Source of the DNA: Caldilineales bacterium
GTDB taxonomy: Bacteria > Chloroflexota > Anaerolineae > Caldilineales > Caldilineaceae
DNA length: 64,000 bases
NCBI GenBank assembly: GCA_012271135.1
Contig: JAAXGZ010000026.1
Location: 24,247-88,246 of the forward strand
Direction of reading: 5' to 3'
Below the pieces are notes generated by a model. It was given only the letters and a program-made list of their open reading frames with translations. It was not told where the DNA came from and did no database searches. The number at the start of each line of letters is the position of its first letter. Positions within the stretch are counted from its first letter, which is position 1. Both the position numbers and the translations under genes were made by a program. This document shows positions 18,789 to 27,351 of this stretch, in pieces.

Positions 18789-20153
18789 CTAGGCCAGCAG
18801 TTCGAGCAGCGGGTCCGCGTGGCGCGTTTGGAGTGCATTGAGCACCTCTGCCATCTCCTGTGCCAGTTTCTCGAATTCCGGGAAGTAGGCCAGATTGCGA
18901 GTCTCGAACGGATCCTCAATCAGATTGAACAACTGGCGATAGCCGGGCACGATGCCTCGCCTGCCCTGCCGGTAGTAGCGAACCAGTTTCCACTCGTCGG
19001 CAATGACACACCTGTGCACGTGACGGTACGCGGCCATGAGGCATGCGTCCGGGTCGTCGGGGGCACCTGAACGGCCCTGCCACAACCTGTGGCCGGAGAG
19101 GCCCGCGGGCACGGGCAGGCCGGCCAATTCGCAAAGGGTGGGAAAAACGTCGGTATGGGTTACCAAACCCGGGACCACGGTCCCCGACGTCACGCCCGGA
19201 CCCCGCAGCACACAGGGAATTCCCAGGCTGTGCTCATACATGTTTTGCTTGCCCATCAGGCCGTGCTGTCCGATGGACAAGCCATGATCCGCCAGGTACA
19301 ACACCAGTGTGTTACCTGCGAGTCCGGTTGCGTCAAGCGTTTTCAGAATGTCACCGACCCGCAGGTCCAGGTGGGTGATCATGTCGTAGTAGTCGGCAAG
19401 GTGGTGCCTGATGCGGTCCGGCGGTCGCGGGGTATCCTCCAGCAGTTCGTCCCGGATGTCGGACACTTCAATGTCGAAGGGATGTTCGGGGTAGGTATTG
19501 GGCGGCAAATCCATGGTCGCCGTCGCCTGGCCGTACGCCGATTCCCAGTAGTCGGGCGGCGTGCGCGGATCATGGGGAGCCGTGAACGCGGTATACAGGA
19601 AGAACGGTTCGTCTTCCGGGCAGGTTCCAAGAAACTCGATGGCGGCATCCGCAAAGAGATCGGTCGAATGTTCCCGACCCACTTGCGCGGCTTCGGCCGG
19701 ATAGGACGCGGTCTTGTCGTAGCGATGGACGGGAACCGCATCGTGGTCGGACATCCCGCCCAGAAAAATTCGGTCGCCGCCGGCAAAACACCGGTTAAAG
19801 CTCGCGGCATCGTTGTGCCACTTGCCGATGCCGTAGGTTGCGTAGCCATGTTGGCGGAAGTGCTCGGGCAGCAGTGGCTTGTCCGAGCGCAGGGTCTGAA
19901 GGCCGGGGTAGTCGTTGTCGGTCTTGCTGACAACCGCGTTGAAGGTGGACAGTCCGGTGAGCAGACTGGCGCGGCTGGGCACGCACACGGCCGGGGTCAG
20001 TCCCCCCATGGTATAGGCACGGGTACACCTGAGGCCGTCAGCTGCCAGCCGATCCAGGTTGGGCGTGCTCACGGGTTCGCGCCCTGCGCTCCCGAGAGCA
20101 CTGGCGCGATGGTCATCTGCAACAAGCACAACGATTTTGGGTCTGGTTTTCAT
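18789..20153 (-). CDS. Type I sulfatase
   Basis: The 454-residue protein is an arylsulfatase-superfamily enzyme. VLVADDHRAS supplies the metal-binding D13-D14. TPAVCVPSRASLLTG carries C57 in C-x-P-S-R, the site converted to formylglycine. PHDPRTPP, YLADHGLSIGQHGLMGKQNMYE and TDVFPTLCELAG supply further family blocks. There is no signal peptide, so it probably acts in the cytosol on imported substrate. No formylglycine-generating enzyme or anSME lies in the window. It is upstream of the ribokinase-like gene and divergent from the sugar ABC operon. The start could also be a GTG at 20171. Confidence 0.9.
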   Translation of the reverse strand: MKTRPKIVVLVADDHRASALGSAGREPVSTPNLDRLAADGLRCTRAYTMGGLTPAVCVPSRASLLTGLSTFNAVVSKTDNDYPGLQTLRSDKPLLPEHFRQHGYATYGIGKWHNDAASFNRCFAGGDRIFLGGMSDHDAVPVHRYDKTASYPAEAAQVGREHSTDLFADAAIEFLGTCPEDEPFFLYTAFTAPHDPRTPPDYWESAYGQATATMDLPPNTYPEHPFDIEVSDIRDELLEDTPRPPDRIRHHLADYYDMITHLDLRVGDILKTLDATGLAGNTLVLYLADHGLSIGQHGLMGKQNMYEHSLGIPCVLRGPGVTSGTVVPGLVTHTDVFPTLCELAGLPVPAGLSGHRLWQGRSGAPDDPDACLMAAYRHVHRCVIADEWKLVRYYRQGRRGIVPGYRQLFNLIEDPFETRNLAYFPEFEKLAQEMAEVLNALQTRHADPLLELLA

Positions 20154-20494
20154 GATTGCACGCAACTTCACCTGCTGTGGTCTCGGAACAGACCAACCGG
20201 CACTGCCATCGGCTTGCGCACAACATCATACTTGTGGGTCCGGTCGCGGCCCCGGAATGGCGCAGGAAGGAGATGCGCTTCTGCCCATTCTGGTCCGGCC
20301 GTTGTCGGGCAAGTCCTGCGTCAAGATAAACCTGTCGATCCCTGGCCGACTGTTTCTGCAATGGGATCGCCAGGCCCAATAGCGCCGCAGCGAACCGGCG
20401 CTGCCTGGGATCGACGCGCACCCGGGACCTGTTACACTGATTTTTTTGGTTGGTCGCACGACTTGGCGACAGGATCACTTTTCAGGAGATATCC
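20154..20494. other. Divergent regulatory region of sulfatase and sugar-transport operons
   Basis: This 341-bp gap separates the sulfatase-ribokinase operon from the ABC operon. No gene is supported. On the plus strand, TACACT near 20433, preceded 16 bases earlier by TCGACG, could be a weak promoter for the binding protein. The AGGAGATATCC before 20495 is its ribosome-binding site. I found no clear repressor operator, though the layout predicts shared control. Confidence 0.4.
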
Positions 20495-21871
20495 ATGAAC
20501 ATACAACTGACCAGACGGTCCTTTTTGCGTGCTGCGGCCGCAACGTTGGGACTCGGCGCGTTGTCGGCCTGCGCTGCTCCCGCCGGTGCGCCGGCCTCGG
20601 GCGACGCCGGCGCGGCCATGGAAGCAGTTGAGATCGCCTGGTACGAATGGGGCGACGTGCTGGACAAGGAAATTGCCGATCGATCCATCGCGGACTTCCA
20701 GGCCGAAAACCCCCACATTCAAGTCCGACTGGAACAGGCCCCTGGCCAGTATTACGATAAGCTTCAGGCTGCCTTGGCCGGCGGTACCGCCGCGGACATC
20801 ATCAACAACCAGACGTGGCTGTGGCAGAGCTTCTCCGCCAAGGGGGTCTACCAACCCCTCGACGAGCTGCAGGCCCGAGATTCCTATGACACGCCCTTCC
20901 CGGCTGCCTGGGACAGTGTGTACGAGACCCAGACGCGCTTCCGCGGCGAACTGTACGGGATACCGTGGAACATGAACTCCATGGTCATCTTCTACTCCAA
21001 GAAGCCCTTCGACAACATGGGCCTGGACTATCCCACCGATGACTGGACCTACGAGGACTTTGTCCAGTTGACCATGGACCTGACCGGGGAAGTCGACGGC
21101 CAGCAGCAATTCGGATACCAGACCAACTCGTCGTACGAACGCCTGGCTTGTTGGATGCGACTCAACGGCGACAAGGAATGGGACCAGGAGATCGAACCCA
21201 GGGAGGCACTCTGGGACACGCCGGCCATCATGGAATTCATCGACTTCCAACTGTATGCCTGCATCAATGAGTTTGGGGTCAGCCCCACTCCCGCCATGAT
21301 GGAGGGTGGCAACAATCAGATTGACTCCGGCAATGTGGCCATGAAGATGGAAGGACCGTGGTTCTTCCCGAAGATGGCCTGCCGGGAGTGGTCCTGCACC
21401 GAAGAGGCAATGGCCGAGAACTATGTGCCGTTCGGCGTTGCACAGCTACCCAAGGCATCCAATGGCACGCGCGCCCATATGGTGTTTGGTCATGTGCTGC
21501 TCATGAACTCCCGCACGGAACACCCGGACGAGACTTGGGAATTCCTCAAGTTCGCAGGCGGGGAAGGGGCACAGAAGTACGTGGCGCAGTCCGGACGCCA
21601 ACCGGTAACCCCCGACTTCAACGAACGCCTGTGGAAACCGTCCACGATCGAAAAATGGGGGCTGGAAAATCCCCAGCCGCTGATCGACGCCTTTGAGTCG
21701 GGCATCCTCCACCTGGCCGGCGAAGTGGACGACCGTTACATTACGGCGGAAGCGTACGGTCCTGCCCGGGACCGTATGGTGGCGGGCGACGCCGATGCCT
21801 TCGAGGTAGTCCCAGAGCTGAACGCGAAGATTCAGGGTCTGTTGGACGAGTACTGGGCCAGCCAAGGCTAA
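20495..21871 (+). CDS. Carbohydrate ABC transporter substrate-binding protein (Tat lipoprotein)
   Basis: The 458-residue protein begins with a twin-arginine leader (TRRSFLRAAAATLG) and a lipobox-like LSAC, so it is probably exported folded and lipid-anchored. The mature part follows the family 1 sugar-binding pattern (EIAWYEWGD, QAENPHIQVRLEQAPGQYYD, AGGTAADIINNQ, GIPWNMNSMVIFYSKK). ATG at 20495 follows AGGAG at the right distance. It heads an operon with a dioxygenase-like gene and two permeases and probably defines transporter specificity. A strong hairpin follows it. Confidence 0.9.
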   Translation: MNIQLTRRSFLRAAAATLGLGALSACAAPAGAPASGDAGAAMEAVEIAWYEWGDVLDKEIADRSIADFQAENPHIQVRLEQAPGQYYDKLQAALAGGTAADIINNQTWLWQSFSAKGVYQPLDELQARDSYDTPFPAAWDSVYETQTRFRGELYGIPWNMNSMVIFYSKKPFDNMGLDYPTDDWTYEDFVQLTMDLTGEVDGQQQFGYQTNSSYERLACWMRLNGDKEWDQEIEPREALWDTPAIMEFIDFQLYACINEFGVSPTPAMMEGGNNQIDSGNVAMKMEGPWFFPKMACREWSCTEEAMAENYVPFGVAQLPKASNGTRAHMVFGHVLLMNSRTEHPDETWEFLKFAGGEGAQKYVAQSGRQPVTPDFNERLWKPSTIEKWGLENPQPLIDAFESGILHLAGEVDDRYITAEAYGPARDRMVAGDADAFEVVPELNAKIQGLLDEYWASQG

Positions 21872-21890
21872 CCGCCACGGAACCGTTCCG

Positions 21891-21918
21891 CGGAGCGGCC
21901 ACTCGGGTGGCCGCTCCG
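21891..21918 (+). terminator. Stem-loop after the sugar-binding protein gene
   Basis: A perfect 12-bp inverted repeat (21891-21902 pairing with 21907-21918, loop TCGG) begins 19 bases after the binding-protein stop. There is no U-run, so it is more likely an mRNA-stabilising or partial-termination hairpin. Such a hairpin would keep binding-protein expression above that of the downstream permeases. Confidence 0.6.
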
Positions 21919-21946
21919 ATCTGCCATACAGCCAAGGACATGCAAG

Positions 21947-22738
21947 ATGGAACCGATGCAGGTGTCCAATGAACAGTTGGAGTTTTTCCGGGACAACGGC
22001 TACGTGGTCCTGGATCCCATTGCCGGCCAAGAGGAGCTGGAGACGCTGAGACGCATCTACGACGAATTGTTTGCCCGCCGGGCGGGACGAGAGCAGGGCG
22101 CACAGTTTGACTTGGCGGGCGCCGACGAAGAAGACGCGGAAGCAACCCTCCCGCAAATCCTGGGGCCTGCCCGTTTTGCCCCTGAGCTCAATGACATGGA
22201 GTTCAAGAAGATGGGGGCTTCCTGCGCCCGCCAGTTGCTGGGGGGTACAGTCGAGGGTGGTGACCATGCCATCCTGAAGCCTCCGTTCATCGGTTCGGAC
22301 ACCCCCTGGCATCAGGACGAGGCCTACTGGAATCCGTCGCTGATTTATTCCTCCCTTAGCATTTGGATGCCGCTACAGGACGCCACGGTGGAGTCGGGAT
22401 GCATGCAGTTTGTACCCGGCAGCCACCGCCAGGGAGTCCTGCCACACCATCCCATTAACAACGATCCGCGTGTCCATGGTTTGGAAGTGGACAATTTCAA
22501 CCAGGAGGCGGTTGTCGCGTGTCCGATACCCGCCGGGGCCGTGACGGTGCACCACTGCCGGACCCTGCACTATGCAGGCCCCAATCTGACGGCGGAGCCG
22601 CGGCGCGCCTATATTCAAACGTTCGGCCTGCCCACGCAGACGCGCGACAAACCCCGGGATTTTTATTGGCAGCAAATCCAACAGACGGCCCGGCAGTCCC
22701 GTGCCGAAGAATTTGAACGCAAGACCACCGATGGGTGA
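21947..22738 (+). CDS. Phytanoyl-CoA dioxygenase (PhyH) family protein
   Basis: The 263-residue protein has the PhyH/2-oxoglutarate Fe(II) oxygenase layout: FFRDNGYVVLDPI near the start, the metal-binding H-x-D in WHQDEAYW, MPLQDATVESGCMQFVPGSH in the middle, and the distal His region VTVHHCRTLHYAGPN. Members hydroxylate diverse small molecules. Unusually, it sits between the ABC binding protein and its permeases, with its stop overlapping the next start (GTGA). That suggests it modifies the imported compound or its aglycone or methyl substituent, rather than phytanoyl-CoA. Confidence 0.85.
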   Translation: MEPMQVSNEQLEFFRDNGYVVLDPIAGQEELETLRRIYDELFARRAGREQGAQFDLAGADEEDAEATLPQILGPARFAPELNDMEFKKMGASCARQLLGGTVEGGDHAILKPPFIGSDTPWHQDEAYWNPSLIYSSLSIWMPLQDATVESGCMQFVPGSHRQGVLPHHPINNDPRVHGLEVDNFNQEAVVACPIPAGAVTVHHCRTLHYAGPNLTAEPRRAYIQTFGLPTQTRDKPRDFYWQQIQQTARQSRAEEFERKTTDG

Positions 22739-23697
22739 GCCCCGCAACTCCCGGAACCGGTCCGGCCTGCCGGTCTGAAGCGATGCCCGGGCGGGAATTG
22801 AAACCCGGCAGGTCCGCCGTGGCGCGGCGCCAAGCGTGGGAAGGCCGGATTTTTGCGCTGCCCTTCATCCTGGGCTTCCTGGCGTTCTGGCTATACCCGA
22901 TGTCCTATTCGGTGTACCTGGTCTTCCAGGATTGGGACCTGCTGTCTCCGCCCTCGTTTGTGGGACTCGACAACATAGTGGAGTTGTTTCGGGACGAGTC
23001 CATAGGAATTTCCCTCGGCAACACGTCGTACTACACCTTCATCGGTGTCCCGCTGCAACTCGTCCTCGCCCTGGCGCTGGCCCTGCTGCTGAACGTCAAG
23101 GTACGGGGCTTGGCGATTTACCGAACCCTGTTCTACCTGCCGGCCATGACTCCAATCGTAGCCAGTGCGATCGTCTGGCTTCAGATTCTCCACCCCGAGT
23201 TCGGCATTCTGAACAGCTTCCTGCGGAACTTCGGGATTGAGCCCGTCAACTGGCTGTTTGATCCGCGCGCCGCCAAACCAGCCTTTATCCTCATGACGCT
23301 TTGGGGTGTGGGTCCGCAGATGGTGATCTTCCTGGCTGGGTTGCAGGGGGTTCCCCAAAGCCTCTACGAGGCGGCGGAGATCGATGGTGCCAGTCGCTCC
23401 CAGCGGTTCCTGTTCATCACCATCCCCATGATTTCATCCATCACGTTCTTCAACCTCGTGGTGGGGGTCATTGCCAGCTTCCAGGTATTCACGACAGCAT
23501 TCATCATGACGCGGGGCGGACCCCAGAACGCCACATTATTCCTGGTGCTGTACCTGTACCGCAACGGGTTCCAATACTTCAAGATGGGTTATGCCTCGGC
23601 CATTGCGTGGATGCTGTTCGTCATCATCGTGGCCTTCACGGTGATCCAGTTTCGATTGGCCAGCCGATGGGTCTATGAAGAAGGCGCACCGGCCTGA
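22735..23697 (+). CDS. Carbohydrate ABC transporter permease, MalF/UgpA-like
   Basis: The 320-residue inner-membrane permease has about six helices and the ATPase-contact EAA loop (EAAEIDGASRSQRF...ITIPMI). The N-terminal helix (LPFILGFLAFWLYPMSYSVYL) follows a short basic tail typical of CUT1 permeases. It forms the transmembrane channel with the next gene. The GTG start overlaps the PhyH stop; an ATG at 22783 is an alternative. The operon has no ATPase gene, so a shared MsmX/MalK-type ATPase elsewhere is expected. Confidence 0.9.
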   Translation: MSPATPGTGPACRSEAMPGRELKPGRSAVARRQAWEGRIFALPFILGFLAFWLYPMSYSVYLVFQDWDLLSPPSFVGLDNIVELFRDESIGISLGNTSYYTFIGVPLQLVLALALALLLNVKVRGLAIYRTLFYLPAMTPIVASAIVWLQILHPEFGILNSFLRNFGIEPVNWLFDPRAAKPAFILMTLWGVGPQMVIFLAGLQGVPQSLYEAAEIDGASRSQRFLFITIPMISSITFFNLVVGVIASFQVFTTAFIMTRGGPQNATLFLVLYLYRNGFQYFKMGYASAIAWMLFVIIVAFTVIQFRLASRWVYEEGAPA

Positions 23698-23706
23698 CGG
23701 CACCCC

Positions 23707-24627
23707 ATGACGGCACCGGATACATCCACAGCCAAGCAACCGGAAAGCCAACCTCCCCGCCGTGCCATCAGCAGATTGGGGGAAGGGTTTTCGGTCCGAT
23801 CGCTCATCCACGTCTGTTTGTTGGCGCTTGGTTTTGTGTTCTCAATCCCGTTGCTGTGGGTCATTACCACGTCGTTCAAGGGACAAGGAGGGATCTTCAC
23901 CTATCCCATCGAATGGATTCCGGACCCCATCGTGTGGTCCAACTATCCCCGGCTGCTGAACGTGCTCACGTTTTCGGGATGGCCAGGCATCGTCTTCTTT
24001 TTCAGGAACACGTTCTTCATTTCCATCCTGGCAACCGTGGGAACCCTTGTGTCCTCCATTCTGGTCGCCTACAGCTTCGCCAGACTGCAGTGGCCGGAAC
24101 GCAACTTCCTGTTCTCCCTGAGTCTGGCCACGATGATGCTGCCGTCGGTGGTCATCCTGATCCCCACCTTCCTGCTCTTCCGGGACTTGAAGTGGCTCAA
24201 CACGTTCATGCCCATGATCGTGCCGTTCTGGTTCGCCGTGCAGGGGTTCTACATCTTTCTGCTACGGCAGTTCTTCCTGGGCCTGCCCGCCGAACTGGAA
24301 GAGGCTGCACGCATCGACGGTGCCAATTCGCTGCGCATTCTGTGGGGAATCGTCGTTCCCCTGTCGCGCCCGGCCATCGTTACGGTGTCGATTTTCTCCT
24401 TCCTGCAGCACTACAACGAATTCCTCAGCCCATTGTTGTACCTGAACGCAGTCGAGAAGTTCCCGATGGCGCTTGGCATGCGGATGTTCCAGGGCACCTA
24501 CACCAATGACTGGCCGCTTATGATGGCGGCCACATCCACTTTCATTCTGCCGACTATCTGTCTGTTCCTGATGGCTCAACGGCACTTCATCCAAGGCATT
24601 CAGCTAACCGGCTTGGCTGGACGATAG
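23707..24627 (+). CDS. Carbohydrate ABC transporter permease, MalG/UgpE-like
   Basis: This 306-residue partner permease has its EAA loop as EEAARIDGANSLRILWGIVVPLSRP and six predicted membrane helices (for example LLALGFVFSIPLLWVITTSF). Together with the upstream permease it makes a CUT1-type sugar importer. It starts nine bases after the previous stop and is the last plus-strand gene before the convergent ychF. Specificity cannot be read from the sequence; the adjoining sulfatase, ribokinase and PhyH suggest a modified saccharide. Confidence 0.9.
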   Translation: MTAPDTSTAKQPESQPPRRAISRLGEGFSVRSLIHVCLLALGFVFSIPLLWVITTSFKGQGGIFTYPIEWIPDPIVWSNYPRLLNVLTFSGWPGIVFFFRNTFFISILATVGTLVSSILVAYSFARLQWPERNFLFSLSLATMMLPSVVILIPTFLLFRDLKWLNTFMPMIVPFWFAVQGFYIFLLRQFFLGLPAELEEAARIDGANSLRILWGIVVPLSRPAIVTVSIFSFLQHYNEFLSPLLYLNAVEKFPMALGMRMFQGTYTNDWPLMMAATSTFILPTICLFLMAQRHFIQGIQLTGLAGR

Positions 24628-24680
24628 CAACTCCGTCAAGCGGCGCGATGATGTCCAAGGTCAACCCCGCGATGGCGGGT

Positions 24681-25775
24681 CTACACGTTGAATCGGAAAC
24701 GAATCACGTCTCCATCCACAACTTGGTACGTCCGGCCTTCGGTGTGAACAATCCCCTTCTCGCGCGCCCGGCGCTCGCTCCCCGCCTGCCGCAGGGAAGG
24801 AAAGTCCACTACATCGGCGCCAATGAACCCACGAGCAAAATCCGTGTGGATCCGACCCGCCGCCTCGACCGCCGTGCTCCCGCTCCGTAGTTCCCATGAC
24901 CGGACCTCCGAATCGCCAAGGGTGTAGAACCGGATCAGGCCAAGCAGGCCAAAACAGCCTGTGACAACCCTGTCCAGACCGGAGTCAACCAGTCCCAGTT
25001 CCTGCCGGAACAGCGCCCGATCCTCCTCCGGCAGTTCCAGTAGTTCGGACTCGACCGCGGCATCCAACGGGACCGTTCGGTGTCCCTGGAGCTCCATTCT
25101 GGTTGCAACATCCTCTGGGTGCATTCCGCTGTTCACCCCGTCCTCCACATCCCCATGGTTGAGCAGCACCAGTTCCGGTTTGCCGCTGGCGAGGCCCAGG
25201 CCCTGATCCAGCTGGGCGGCATCCTGGGACTCCCACTGGCCATGGCGGTTCGCAAGCCGGCCGTCCTCCAACCAAGCGCGCAATTCAAGGGCCATGTCCA
25301 ACACGGGTCCGAGCGATTGATCCCCCTTGGCTTCCCGCGTCAAACTGCCAATGCGGGTTTCCAGAATCTGCAAGTCCGAGAGAATCAACTCCTGATGCAC
25401 CACCTCCAGGTTTGATAGCGGATCGCCCTGCATCGAATCTCCACCCCTGTCGAAACACCCCACCACATGCAGTAAGGCATCGCATTCCCTTACCTGAGCG
25501 AGGAACCGGTTGCCGAGGCCCTCCCCCCGCGAAGCACCCTTGACCAGACCGGCGATATCCAGGACTTCGAAGCGCACCGGAATCCGCTGTTGCTGCCCGG
25601 TCAGATCGCCCAGAACCGCCAGCCGGACATCCGGAACTGCCACCAGAGTCCGGTTGGGCTCGACCGTGGTAAAGGGATAGGCGGCCGTCTGGGCCAAGGG
25701 CGCTCCGGCCAGGACGTTGAACGTAGTGCTCTTCCCGGCGTTGGGAAGCCCGATCAAGCCAACACTAAGCGACAT
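24681..25775 (-). CDS. ychF: Redox-regulated ATPase/GTPase YchF
   Basis: The 364-residue protein is a full-length OBG-family P-loop protein of the YchF type: G1 GLPNAGKSTTFN, YPFTTVEPN, the DIAGLVKGASRGEGLGNRFL switch II region, LLNHGD in the base-recognition position where YchF favours ATP, and a C-terminal TGS-like domain (IRFYTLGDSEVRSWELRSG...AAGRIHTDFARGFI). YchF associates with ribosomes and affects stress responses. It is convergent with the permease gene. A small CCCGC/GCGGG hairpin at 24666-24679 lies just beyond its stop. Confidence 0.93.
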   Translation of the reverse strand: MSLSVGLIGLPNAGKSTTFNVLAGAPLAQTAAYPFTTVEPNRTLVAVPDVRLAVLGDLTGQQQRIPVRFEVLDIAGLVKGASRGEGLGNRFLAQVRECDALLHVVGCFDRGGDSMQGDPLSNLEVVHQELILSDLQILETRIGSLTREAKGDQSLGPVLDMALELRAWLEDGRLANRHGQWESQDAAQLDQGLGLASGKPELVLLNHGDVEDGVNSGMHPEDVATRMELQGHRTVPLDAAVESELLELPEEDRALFRQELGLVDSGLDRVVTGCFGLLGLIRFYTLGDSEVRSWELRSGSTAVEAAGRIHTDFARGFIGADVVDFPSLRQAGSERRAREKGIVHTEGRTYQVVDGDVIRFRFNV

Positions 25776-25908
25776 TATGTAAAGTGCAATTGATATCCGT
25801 TCCAGTTGTGAGGAACACCACGGAACTACCAGGTAGTAGAGTCAGCGGGCACAGTCCAAGTGCCCGCTTGGCCACTCCATATTCAAGGGAACGCACCGTA
25901 CACCGAAC

Positions 25909-27351
25909 ATGAACTTCATCATCTTCATGCCGGATGAACTCCGGGCCGAAAGCATGGGTTGCTACGGGCATCCATTGGATGTCACTCCCAATCTTGACGC
26001 GTTTGCGGCTCAGGGCACCCGGTTCGACCAGTGCCATGTACAGCACACCGTCTGCTCGCCTTCCCGCTGCAGCATGCTGACGGGGTGGTATCCCCATGTA
26101 AGGGGACACCGCACACTGTGGCACCTGCTGCGGCCCGATGAACCCAACCTGTTCCGCTACCTGCGGGAGGCCGGCTATGACGTGCATTGGTTCGGCAAAA
26201 ACGACGCGTTGAGCCCGGAGAGCTTCGCCTCCAGTGTCAACGAAGCCGGCTCCAAAGGTCGTGGCTACCCGTTCGGGCCGTCCCCCTGGAGTCCGGAAGA
26301 CCCCCAATACTACAGTTTCCTGCATGAGCCATGGACCGATTCCCTGGACCACCATTCGGACCAGGCCAATGTGCAGGCGGCGATCGACATTCTGCGGAAC
26401 AGATCCGGAACGACAGACAGGCCGTTCGTCCTGTACCTCCCTTTGATCTACCCCCATTGTCCCTACTCGGCTCCCGAACCGTGGCACAGCCGATTTCAAC
26501 CGGAACAGGTGGTGGACGGCCTTCGGCCCGCCAATCTGCCTCGGAAACCCTCCTTCCACAGCAGCATGCGGGAACTCCGGCGCCTCGACCAGTGCCCGGA
26601 GGGCCTGTTCGCCAAGGTCAACGCCGTCTACTTGGGCATGACGGCGTTCAACGACCACCTGTTCGGCAGATTGATGGACGAGCTTGAGTCGTCGCCCTTC
26701 CGGGACGACACGACCGTGCTGTACCTCTCGGACCATGGAGACTACGCGGGCGACTACGGTCTGGTGGAAAAATGGCCAAGCGCGGCCGAGGATGTAATCA
26801 CCCGCGTACCTCTTATCATCCGCACACCGGGGGGCCGGGAGGGCCACGTCGTGGCCGAACAGGTCGAGTTGTTCGACATCATGCCCACCATCCTGGGGTT
26901 GGCGGGAGTGGAGGCCAGACATACCCACTTTGCCCGGGACCTGACTCCGCAGCTTCAAGGCCGGACGGGTGATCCCGACCGGATGGTGTTCACCGAAGGG
27001 GGCTACGATCCGCATGAACCCCACTGCTTCGAGGGGCGCAACGAGGACTGGGGAGAACTTCATCCCTATTGGCCCAAGTTGACGCTCCAACAGCGGGATG
27101 CCGGAACGATTGGCAGAACAGCCACAGTCAGGACCTCCACCCATAAGCTGACCCGTCGCCACGGAGACATCTCGGAGCTCTATGACTTGGTCGGTGATCC
27201 GCTGGAGACGGTGAACCTGATTGACCAGCCCCAATACCAAGGCATCCAACGGGAGCTTGAACTGGTGTTGCTGGACTGGTACCTGACCACCAGCGATGTC
27301 ACACCATTCGACGAGAATCCGCGTGGCCACACGTTTCGGAGGCGGCCATGA
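25909..27351 (+). CDS. Type I sulfatase (second)
   Basis: The 480-residue sulfatase has the N-terminal metal strand FIIFMPDELRAES and the modification site C49-S-P-S-R in HTVCSPSRCSMLTG. It also has YLSDHGDYAGDYGLVEKWPSAAED and a C-terminal LYDLVGDPLETVNL block. There is no signal peptide. It is more like the choline-sulfatase/IdsA group than the first sulfatase, although its substrate is unknown. Its stop overlaps the next start (ATGA), coupling it to a HAD phosphatase. Maturation of the Cys needs an enzyme encoded outside this window. Confidence 0.88.
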   Translation: MNFIIFMPDELRAESMGCYGHPLDVTPNLDAFAAQGTRFDQCHVQHTVCSPSRCSMLTGWYPHVRGHRTLWHLLRPDEPNLFRYLREAGYDVHWFGKNDALSPESFASSVNEAGSKGRGYPFGPSPWSPEDPQYYSFLHEPWTDSLDHHSDQANVQAAIDILRNRSGTTDRPFVLYLPLIYPHCPYSAPEPWHSRFQPEQVVDGLRPANLPRKPSFHSSMRELRRLDQCPEGLFAKVNAVYLGMTAFNDHLFGRLMDELESSPFRDDTTVLYLSDHGDYAGDYGLVEKWPSAAEDVITRVPLIIRTPGGREGHVVAEQVELFDIMPTILGLAGVEARHTHFARDLTPQLQGRTGDPDRMVFTEGGYDPHEPHCFEGRNEDWGELHPYWPKLTLQQRDAGTIGRTATVRTSTHKLTRRHGDISELYDLVGDPLETVNLIDQPQYQGIQRELELVLLDWYLTTSDVTPFDENPRGHTFRRRP

